Origin: Peribacillus muralis
GTDB lineage: Bacteria; Bacillota; Bacilli; Bacillales; DSM-1321
Assembly: GCF_001439925.1 (NCBI RefSeq)
Contig: NZ_LMBV01000005.1
Location: 62,001-126,000 of the forward strand
Reading direction: 5' to 3'
Length of the DNA: 64,000 bases
Position 1 is the stretch's first letter. Every line of letters starts with the position of its first letter. The notes below the pieces were generated by a model that saw only the letters and a program-made list of their open reading frames with translations, did no database searches and had not been told where the DNA came from. The position numbers and the translations under genes are program-made. This document shows, one piece after another, positions 49,657-56,538 of this stretch.

Positions 49657-50574
49657 ATGAAAGAAGCGTTTTATGAAACTAGCGAATGGACGATCGATGT
49701 ACCCAATGAGTTTCGCTTTACGGAAAACCTTAAATACTTGTCACGTTCCTCCAATGAATGTTTGTTCCATATTGTCGATCAGAAGATATATCGTGCCTTA
49801 GCTTTCGGAAACGAGACGCTTTTAGTGGAAATCAGTGCGGTAAATGAAAAAGAGCTGAACGTTCGAATTCCTGGCCGGACTGCACCAATCGAAAATCATG
49901 TGGTAGATGCCGTTTCCGAGTACATTCGCAACTGGTTCGATCTTGACACAAATCTGCTGCCTTTTTATGAGCTTGCAAAAAAAGACCCTCTATTGCAAAG
50001 GCCGGTCGATCAATTCTTCGGTTTAAGGAACATGGGCATTCCAGATTTATTTGAAGCTATTGTCTGGGGAATTCTTGGACAGCAGATTAATTTGACTTAT
50101 GCTTATACCTTGAAGCGGAGGCTTGTTGAAGAATTTGGCCAATATGTTCAATACGAAGGAAAGCAATATTGGCTGTTTCCAACGCCTGAGTCAATATCCG
50201 AATTAACGGTGGAAGACCTAGCCGTCCTAAGAATGACTGTGAAGAAGTGCGAGTATTTAATTGGTGTAGCACAACTAATGGCGAAAGGGGAACTAACGAA
50301 AGAAAAGCTGCTGCAAGCAAACGATGTAAAGACGGCTGAAAAAATGCTTACGACAATACGCGGAATTGGACCATGGACAGCGAACTATGTACTGATGAGA
50401 TGCTTGCGTTTTCCAGCCGCATTCCCAATCGATGACGTCGGTCTGCACAATGCCATCAAGCTTGTCCTCGAAATGGAAGGAAAACCTACAAAAGGCGAAA
50501 TCCTAAACTGGTCGAAAGCTTGGTCAAACTGGGAATCGTACGCAACCTTTTATTTATGGAGATTGCTTTATTGA
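49657..50574 (+). CDS. alkA: DNA-3-methyladenine glycosylase II (AlkA type)
   Basis: A 305-residue HhH-GPD glycosylase that removes 3-methyladenine and other alkylated bases. The core is RNMGIPDLFEAIVWGILGQQINLTYAY, then the helix-hairpin-helix LTTIRGIGPWTANYVLMRCLRFPAAFPIDDVGLHNAI with the catalytic Asp in the PIDDVGL segment. The N-terminal domain (FRFTENLKYLSRSSNECLFH) is the AlkA-like beta domain. AGAGGAGG lies upstream of the ATG. A second 41-bp repeat array begins right at its stop codon. Confidence 0.94.
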   Translation: MKEAFYETSEWTIDVPNEFRFTENLKYLSRSSNECLFHIVDQKIYRALAFGNETLLVEISAVNEKELNVRIPGRTAPIENHVVDAVSEYIRNWFDLDTNLLPFYELAKKDPLLQRPVDQFFGLRNMGIPDLFEAIVWGILGQQINLTYAYTLKRRLVEEFGQYVQYEGKQYWLFPTPESISELTVEDLAVLRMTVKKCEYLIGVAQLMAKGELTKEKLLQANDVKTAEKMLTTIRGIGPWTANYVLMRCLRFPAAFPIDDVGLHNAIKLVLEMEGKPTKGEILNWSKAWSNWESYATFYLWRLLY

Positions 50575-51050
50575 TATTTCGTAGATAAATCCCAAAATTC
50601 GTCGATAAACCAGTACAATTCGTAGATAAATCCCAAAATTCGTCGATAAACCAGTACAATTCGTAGATAAATCCCAAAATTCGCAGATAAACCAGTACAA
50701 TTCGTAGATAAATCTCAAAATTCGTCGAAAAATCAGTACAATTTGTAGATAAATCTCAAAATTCGTAGAAAAACCAGTACATTTTATAGATAAATCTCAA
50801 AATTCGTCGATAAACCAGTACAATTCGTTGATAAATCTCGAAATTCGTAGATAAATCAGTATGTTTCGTAGATAAATCCCAAAATTCGTCGATAAACCAG
50901 TACAATTCGCTGATAAATCCCAAAATTCGCAGATAAACCAGTACAATTCGTAGATAAATCCCAAAATTCGTAGATAAAGCAGTACATATCGTAGATAAAT
51001 CTCGAAATTGGTACATAAGTCAGTACAATTCTATCGGTATTTCTCCAATT
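50573..51050 (+). repeat. Second array of ~11-12 composite 41-bp tandem repeats
   Basis: The same composite unit as at 35.5 kb: TTCGTAGATAAATCCCAAAA followed by a 21-base half, TTCGTCGATAAACCAGTAC plus two bases. Successive units start 41 bases apart (for example 50581 and 50622). Copies here are more alike than at the other array, and the second half is mainly CGTCGATAAACC against CGTAGATAAAAC there, so each locus has evolved as a group. The array starts at the alkA stop codon and ends about 100 bases before the next gene. Same orientation as both neighbours. Confidence 0.95.
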
Positions 51051-51157
51051 CGGGAGATAAAATGCGGTTTGACTCGCAGGTCCTTCGTTACGAGCCCAAC
51101 CAACTTACGTCCACATATCATATCTTATATCATTCAATCATATAGGGGTGAATGACC

Positions 51158-51532
51158 ATGTATGTGTACCCAACGTATTATTATGAAGATCAACCGTATC
51201 AAGATCGAGTGTTTCCTGAACTACCAGGATTTCCAGGCGGGCCGCAATTCCCGGGTCAATCGGGATCATCGCCGTATTCGCAAGCACCAACAGCTCCGCC
51301 GCCATCGTTTATCCCGCAGCAGCAACAAGCGTCAACATTTGCTGTAGATCCGGGGGCGATTTCGTTTTGCTTATTCAGGAATACGTACATTTGGTTAAAT
51401 AATGGCGGGAGTTTCTGGTATTACCCGATTTTCGTCGGTCCGCGATCTGTAGCAGGCTTCAGATGGAATGGGAGATTCTGGACGTTTTTTGGGATCGATA
51501 CAAGACAAATTAGATCTTTTACCTGTTTTTGA
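51158..51532 (+). CDS. Small proline-rich protein of unknown function
   Basis: A 124-residue protein. The N-terminal 65 residues are low-complexity and rich in Pro, Gln, Tyr and Gly (FPELPGFPGGPQFPGQSG and APTAPPPSFIPQQQQ). The C-terminal 60 residues are aromatic-rich (FCLFRNTYIWLNNGGSFWYY, GFRWNGRFWTFFGIDTRQIR) with one Cys at the penultimate position. There is no signal peptide. Such composition resembles Bacillus spore-coat or surface small proteins, but I have no firm match. ATG 51158 follows AGGGG nine bases away. The last 14 bases overlap the convergent neighbour. Confidence 0.65.
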   Translation: MYVYPTYYYEDQPYQDRVFPELPGFPGGPQFPGQSGSSPYSQAPTAPPPSFIPQQQQASTFAVDPGAISFCLFRNTYIWLNNGGSFWYYPIFVGPRSVAGFRWNGRFWTFFGIDTRQIRSFTCF

Positions 51533-51899
51533 AAAAAGGCTTAAAGGGGTTGCCGTCATGGGAGCTCTTTTTTGTCTTTCCCCAATTCGAATAAATCGGG
51601 AAGATCGATAAAAGCAGGACAACCCATAGGAAAGCGTTATTGAAGGAAAGACCTACCGACGATTTTCCACCTAGAGCGGTCAGCATGCCGATCAGGAAAA
51701 GAAGGTACAAGATGGAAAGTATTTGCTCTTTGAACTTCGCTCTATGATTGGCATGGCGATCCCTTTTCAAGAGGAGACTGAGATAAAAACCGATCAAAAG
51801 GCCAAGAATTATTTCCGGTAAAATGATAGTAGGAAGAATGTTTGGGAAAAAGTCGTAAACAAGCAAAAAGGTAATGACGATTAAATACATTGGATTCAA
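51519..51899 (-). CDS. Small membrane protein of unknown function
   Basis: A 126-residue protein with four hydrophobic segments (MYLIVITFLLVYDFFPNIL, IILGLLIGFYLSLLLK, ILSILYLLFLIGMLTALGG and LWVVLLLSIFPIYSN) and charged loops RDRHANHRAKFKE and KTKKSSHDG. An AAGGTGATTTC site precedes the ATG. No family is recognised. Its 3' end overlaps the proline-rich gene by 14 bases in convergent orientation, so transcripts could form a duplex. Confidence 0.7.
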   Translation of the reverse strand: MNPMYLIVITFLLVYDFFPNILPTIILPEIILGLLIGFYLSLLLKRDRHANHRAKFKEQILSILYLLFLIGMLTALGGKSSVGLSFNNAFLWVVLLLSIFPIYSNWGKTKKSSHDGNPFKPFFKNR

Positions 51900-52029
51900 G
51901 AAATCACCTTCTTTTTTTGTTATAGTATACCATCAGATGCTTGTATCACAATGTTCAATACTTAATAGAAATGGTAAAATCATTATGCTCCAATACTTGT
52001 AGAAAATGAATATTGAGGACTGTTGAAAA

Positions 52030-53625
52030 ATGAGGAAAATACCGCTGGAAACCAAGATTCTCGGACTAGTCTTAACGCTGAGCCTTTTTTTGATTCTGTT
52101 ATTGACGACGACTTTTTCCTATATGGAAGGAAGGCAAATCGCGAAGGATAAAGGCCAATTAGCTTTGGAGCTTTCAAAAACGATTAGCTTCATGCCAACT
52201 ATTACAGCCGCTTTTGAAACGGAGGATCCGGCCGGCACCATTCAGCCGGTTATCGAAAAGATCCGCCGTGAAACAGGGGCGGAGTTCATTGTTGTAGGGA
52301 ATGAAAAAGGGATTCGCTATTCCCATCCTTCGTCATCCGAGATAGGGAAGCGGATGAAGGGCGGCGATAATAGCAGGGCACTACGCGATGGCGAATATTA
52401 TGTTAGCGAGGCAGCAGGCTCACTTGGTCTTTCGATTCGGGGGAAATCGCCGATCTTCAATAAGGATGGGAAGATTATTGGGATCGTTTCGGTCGGTTTT
52501 TTGGTCGAAGATGTCCGGGCCCAGATTTTCAAGGATCTTTCGAAGGAAATGCTTATATCTTTATTGGCGATCATGATTTCAATCATTGGCAGTTACATGC
52601 TGGCAAGAAGCATACGTAAAGATACGTTAGGACTTGAGCCATTTGAAATAGCCAATTTATATAAAGAAAAAAATGCGGTGCTTCAGTCGGTCAAAGAAGG
52701 AATTCTCGCCATTGACCAAAATGGGTTGATCACCTCGATGAATCAGCCAGCGAAAAAATTGCTCGATATTAAGGAGTCGGTTCGCCATTTGAATGTTGAT
52801 GGACTTTTTCCGTCGAAATATTTATTGGAAGTGCTAAGGTCTGGTGAGCCGCAGGTGGATAAAGAGATTTCGTGGAAAGATAAATCGATTATCGTGAATT
52901 GTACGCCAATTTTCGATAGTGAAGGGGTAAGCGGTGTTGTCGCTTCGTTCCGCGATCGAACCGAACTTGAGGAAATGGTCAACACGTTATCGGAAGTGAA
53001 GATGCATTCAGAGGATTTAAGGGCCCAAACCCATGAATTCACCAATAAGCTATACGTCCTTTCAGGATTGATACAGTTAGGGGAATATGATGAGGCGATA
53101 GATATGATACAAAGCGAAACGTCCGAATTGCATTCCTTGAACCGTGTCGTGTTTGAACAGATAAAGGATACTAAGGTACAAGCGCTGTTACTTGGCAAGA
53201 TCGGCAAAGCATCGGAGAAGAAGATCAGCTTCGAAATAGATCCGCAAAGTTATTTGGAAAAGCTGCCTGATCATATAAAATTGTCACAGCTCACATTGAT
53301 AGTAGGCAATCTTCTCGATAATGCGCTTGAAGCGGTTTCCGGCTTGGACGAGCCGCTCGTGAAGTTCTTCGCAACTGATATTGGGAATGATCTAGTATTT
53401 GAAGTGAGTGACAACGGAAAAGGAATACATGAGAATGATATTTCTTGTATTTTCGAACGGGGATTCACTTCGAAAAACAATGCAAGTCCGAGTGGTTATG
53501 GACTTTCAAACGCTGATCAAGTCGTAAAAGAACTAGAAGGCATCATCGAAGTGCAAAGCGAGGATGGAAACACCATATTCACCGTGTATCTTCCTAAACA
53601 ACGGAAAGGAGGGGAAACATGCTAA
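52030..53625 (+). CDS. citS: Citrate/dicarboxylate-type sensor histidine kinase (CitS-like)
   Basis: A 531-residue CitA/DcuS-family kinase. After one helix (ILGLVLTLSLFLILLLTTTFSY) comes an extracellular PAS-like sensor (about 30-170: ETGAEFIVVGNEKGIRYSHPSSSEIGKRM, ALRDGEYYVSEAAGSLG), then a second helix, a cytoplasmic PAS domain (GILAIDQNGLITSMNQPAKKLL) and a SPOB_a/HATPase kinase. The His is in RAQTHEFTNKLYVLSGLIQLGEY (about 337). ATP boxes are VGNLLDNALEAV, DNGKGI and GYGLSN. The pair with a CitT-like regulator and a downstream CitM-type gene supports citrate sensing. It overlaps citT by 7 bases. Confidence 0.9.
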   Translation: MRKIPLETKILGLVLTLSLFLILLLTTTFSYMEGRQIAKDKGQLALELSKTISFMPTITAAFETEDPAGTIQPVIEKIRRETGAEFIVVGNEKGIRYSHPSSSEIGKRMKGGDNSRALRDGEYYVSEAAGSLGLSIRGKSPIFNKDGKIIGIVSVGFLVEDVRAQIFKDLSKEMLISLLAIMISIIGSYMLARSIRKDTLGLEPFEIANLYKEKNAVLQSVKEGILAIDQNGLITSMNQPAKKLLDIKESVRHLNVDGLFPSKYLLEVLRSGEPQVDKEISWKDKSIIVNCTPIFDSEGVSGVVASFRDRTELEEMVNTLSEVKMHSEDLRAQTHEFTNKLYVLSGLIQLGEYDEAIDMIQSETSELHSLNRVVFEQIKDTKVQALLLGKIGKASEKKISFEIDPQSYLEKLPDHIKLSQLTLIVGNLLDNALEAVSGLDEPLVKFFATDIGNDLVFEVSDNGKGIHENDISCIFERGFTSKNNASPSGYGLSNADQVVKELEGIIEVQSEDGNTIFTVYLPKQRKGGETC

Positions 53626-54308
53626 AGATAAAAGCTGTCATCGCCGAAGATGATTTTCGGGTAGCGGATATACATGAAAAGTTCTTGAAAGCTTTTGATG
53701 AAATAGAAGTGGTCGGAAAAGCCGTAAATGCCAAAAAAACACTGCGGATATTGGAGCAAAAAAAACCGGATTTGCTTTTGCTTGATGTGTATATGCCGGA
53801 TCAACTTGGTACAGAGCTCCTTCCCGAAATTCGGCAAAAATCTCCGAATGTCGATATCATCATGATTACGGCAGCGACAGAAAAAGAGCAACTGGAAAAA
53901 GCGCTCCACTACGGGGTAGAGAATTATTTAATCAAACCAGTGGAGATGAAGCGCTTCAACCAAGTTATCAGGGAATATCTGAAAAAAGTTCAGCTGCTGA
54001 AATCCAAACAAGAAATAGATCAAGATTTTGTTGATCTCATTTTGAAAAAAGGAGACGTCCTGCCGGAAACGAACGAAGTGCCCGCCCTGCCGAAGGGAGT
54101 CGATGAAATCACGTTGACGAAAGTGATCGAGGTTCTCCATGCAAGCGATATCAGCTTGTCGGCCGAGCAGGTGAGCGGTCAGATTGGCGCCTCCAGAACA
54201 ACCGCACGACGCTATTTGGAATACTTGATTTCCGTAAAGAGATGCAAGGCGGAAGTCGTATACGGGGTCGTGGGCAGACCGGAGCGAAGATATTATAAAA
54301 TTGAATAG
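53619..54308 (+). CDS. citT: Response regulator of the CitT/DctR type
   Basis: A 229-residue regulator with a CheY-like receiver (IAEDDFRVADIHEKFL; phospho-Asp in LLLLDVYMPDQLGTELL near residue 55; ITAATEKEQLEKALHYGVENYLIKPVEM) and a C-terminal HTH of the CitB/DcuR type. The DNA-binding part includes LSAEQVSGQIGASRTTARRYLEYLI. The AGGAGG site lies inside the end of citS. It should activate the transporter gene beginning at 55046. A strong terminator follows. Confidence 0.92.
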   Translation: MLKIKAVIAEDDFRVADIHEKFLKAFDEIEVVGKAVNAKKTLRILEQKKPDLLLLDVYMPDQLGTELLPEIRQKSPNVDIIMITAATEKEQLEKALHYGVENYLIKPVEMKRFNQVIREYLKKVQLLKSKQEIDQDFVDLILKKGDVLPETNEVPALPKGVDEITLTKVIEVLHASDISLSAEQVSGQIGASRTTARRYLEYLISVKRCKAEVVYGVVGRPERRYYKIE

Positions 54309-54317
54309 TTTGTAGAC

Positions 54318-54360
54318 AAAAATGGTCAGTAATAGATACGCTCTGTTACTGGCCATTTTT
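54318..54360. terminator. Bidirectional terminator after citT
   Basis: AAAAATGGTCAGTAA pairs with TTACTGGCCATTTTT (one G-U), so T runs are present in both directions, between convergent genes. Confidence 0.9.
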
Positions 54361-54364
54361 ATGC

Positions 54365-54856
54365 TTAATTGAAAGTGATCGTAGAAATATATTGAACAGT
54401 TCCTTGTTCAGCTACTAAATTTATCTCTAAAATAATTGTTCCCTTTCTACTTGGCAGATGTAGTGTGTTATCTTCAATTGAAATCGATTCTTTCTTATTA
54501 TTATTCCAAAGCTGTGCTGTAATCTCCTTTTCTAAAACTGTACCATTTGCTAAATATGAAAATCCTATATCCTCTCCAGAAGGTATATCGATTTTTTCTT
54601 TTTGTGCAAAGGCAAAGGCCTTTATATCCTCCACCCGTTTTTTAAAAAATTCACCATCTTTCACTTCCCAGTTTACATTTCCTTGTTCCATGATTATTTC
54701 GGAACCATTAACGTGTAACTGGCCTGTGGGAGGGCTTGTATCATAATCTTCACCTATAAAAGTAAAGACACCAAATTGTTCAGCAATCAGAATAATAATA
54801 AAAATCGTGATAGCAGCAAATGGGATAAACAGTAAAAGCTGCAGGGTTTTTTTCAT
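54365..54856 (-). CDS. Membrane-anchored extracytoplasmic protein, unknown
   Basis: A 163-residue protein with one N-terminal helix (TLQLLLFIPFAAITIFIIIL) and a beta-rich extracytoplasmic domain (GQLHVNGSEIIMEQGNVNWEV, IGFSYLANGTVLEKEITAQLW, LHLPSRKGTIILEINLVAEQG). ATG 54856 follows GGGAGG; the in-frame start at 54880 is less likely. No motif is recognised. It is alone on the minus strand inside the citrate locus and seems unrelated to it. Confidence 0.75.
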   Translation of the reverse strand: MKKTLQLLLFIPFAAITIFIIILIAEQFGVFTFIGEDYDTSPPTGQLHVNGSEIIMEQGNVNWEVKDGEFFKKRVEDIKAFAFAQKEKIDIPSGEDIGFSYLANGTVLEKEITAQLWNNNKKESISIEDNTLHLPSRKGTIILEINLVAEQGTVQYISTITFN

Positions 54857-54978
54857 GATCTTCCTCCCCACGTTAATCAACTAATTTCACCATTAATATA
54901 AAACCTTAAATGCTGCGCTTCATTCACCCGTGAACACAATGAACAAAATTAACATAATAGTTTTAAAACACAATAAAT

Positions 54979-54992
54979 TGAAAACGCTTACA
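54979..54992. promoter_or_regulatory. cre site (CcpA) upstream of the citrate transporter
   Basis: TGAAAACGCTTACA matches the catabolite-responsive element consensus TGWAANCGNTNWCA at every position, 54 bases before the transporter start. Repression by CcpA during growth on sugars is expected, as for B. subtilis citM. Confidence 0.9.
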
Positions 54993-55045
54993 GATAAAGC
55001 GATTTCATATACAATTTACTTAATTAGAAATTGAGGAGTGATCAT

Positions 55046-56338
55046 ATGCTCGCTTTATTAGGATATTTGATGATCGTAGTGTTTATGATATTAATTATGA
55101 CTGGGCGGCTTTCCGCCATGATAGCATTGATTGTAGTACCAAGTGTGTTTGCGCTTATTGGTGGATTTGGCGGTAAAATGGGCGAGATGGCCTTGGAGGG
55201 AATCAAGGATGTCGCGCCAACGGGAATCATGATTTTATTTGCGATCCTTTTCTTTGGCATTTTGATCGATGCAGGGGTTTTTGATCCCATCATAAATACA
55301 ATCCTTAAGCTTGTGAAAGGAGATCCAGTCAAAATTGCCATCGGTACGGCAGTCCTGGCTTTGCTCATTTCCTTGGATGGTGATGGTACGACTACATATA
55401 TGATAACGATTTCAGCAATGCTTCCGCTCTATAAGCGGATTGGTATGAAGCCGCTTATTTTAGCTGGTATTGCTGTTTCGTCATCTGGTGTCATGAATCT
55501 TCTTCCTTGGGGAGGTCCGACAGCACGGGTGATGACCGCTTTGAAACTTGAGATGTCCGATGTTTTCACGCCGGTCATTCCAGCGATGATTGGCGGAATT
55601 GTATTCGTCCTGTTCATGGCTTATTGCCTTGGGAAAAAAGAAAGAAAAAGAATTGGGATCATAGAAATCGATTACCCTGGTGGGGCCCAGCATGCGGCTG
55701 CCACGGAAGATGCTCATCTTAAGCGCCCAAAATGGATTATATTCAATTACGCATTGACGCTTACACTGCTGGTGGCGCTTATTATGGAAGTAATGCCTTC
55801 AGCGGTTCTGTTCATGATAGGCTTTGCCATTGCCATTACGGTTAATTATCCAAATGTCAGTGATCAGAAAGAACGTGTGGCGAACTACGCGGATAATGCT
55901 TTATCGGTCGTTTCAATGATTTTTGCAGCAGGTGTCTTCACTGGAATCCTCTCAGGTACGGAAATGGTCGATGCGATGGCAAACTCTTTGATTCAGCACA
56001 TCCCGGCGCAAATGGGTGCACATTTTGCCGTGATCACAGCCGTCATCTCAGCACCTTTTACGTTCTTCATGTCCAATGACGCATTTTATTATGGTGTGCT
56101 TCCATTACTTGCTAAAGCGGGAGCTGCATATGGAATTGATCCTGCCTTGATAGGGAGAGCCTCTCTGCTAGGGTTACCGGTTCATTTATTAAGCCCACTT
56201 GTTCCATCTACCTATCTATTGGTTGGAATGGTAGGGGAAGATTTCGGAGCATTGCAGCGCACTTTCTTGAAGTGGGCATGCGGATCGACGCTTGTCATGA
56301 TAGTCGTATCTGTCCTATTGGGAATTATCCCGTTATAA
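55046..56338 (+). CDS. citM: CitMHS family citrate-metal:proton symporter (CitM/CitN-like)
   Basis: A 430-residue, about twelve-helix transporter of the CitMHS family. Landmarks are LALLGYLMIVVFMILIMTGRLSAMIALI, FALIGGFGGKMGEMALEGIKDVAPTGIMILFAI, LLISLDGDGTTTYMITISAMLPLYKRIGMKP and VMNLLPWGGPTARVMTALK. FFMSNDAFYYGVLPLL and LLGLPVHLLSPLVPSTYLLVGM complete it. These proteins import citrate complexed with Mg or Ca. ATG 55046 follows GAGGAG. A perfect cre site and a CitST-like system upstream point to induction by citrate and carbon repression. Confidence 0.93.
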   Translation: MLALLGYLMIVVFMILIMTGRLSAMIALIVVPSVFALIGGFGGKMGEMALEGIKDVAPTGIMILFAILFFGILIDAGVFDPIINTILKLVKGDPVKIAIGTAVLALLISLDGDGTTTYMITISAMLPLYKRIGMKPLILAGIAVSSSGVMNLLPWGGPTARVMTALKLEMSDVFTPVIPAMIGGIVFVLFMAYCLGKKERKRIGIIEIDYPGGAQHAAATEDAHLKRPKWIIFNYALTLTLLVALIMEVMPSAVLFMIGFAIAITVNYPNVSDQKERVANYADNALSVVSMIFAAGVFTGILSGTEMVDAMANSLIQHIPAQMGAHFAVITAVISAPFTFFMSNDAFYYGVLPLLAKAGAAYGIDPALIGRASLLGLPVHLLSPLVPSTYLLVGMVGEDFGALQRTFLKWACGSTLVMIVVSVLLGIIPL

Positions 56339-56343
56339 AGCTT

Positions 56344-56383
56344 GAAAGAGTCCCGTTCGTCAAGATGCGAACGGGGCTCTTTT
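56344..56383 (+). terminator. Terminator of the citrate transporter
   Basis: AAAGAGTCCCGTTCG pairs with CGAACGGGGCTCTTTT across TCAAGATG, closely after the stop. Confidence 0.9.
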
Positions 56384-56433
56384 CGTTAAGGATCCAGCGC
56401 TGAATAAATCGGGAAAAGTGAGATACATTATGT

Positions 56434-56454
56434 TTGTCTGCTCTTTCGCGACAA
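56434..56454. promoter_or_regulatory. Candidate MtlR operator upstream of mtlA
   Basis: TTGTC (56434-56438) and GACAA (56450-56454) face each other 85 bases before mtlA, resembling the B. subtilis MtlR box TTGNCACA-N4-TGTGNCAA at both ends, although the centre is one base longer. A -10-like TAAGAT follows at about 56495. Confidence 0.45.
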
Positions 56455-56538
56455 AGTTAGCTTTTTCTTTCGTTGAATGAGGAAGGTGCGTATCTTAAGA
56501 TAAAGGAAACTATATTAATATGAAGGGAAGAGAGCAAA

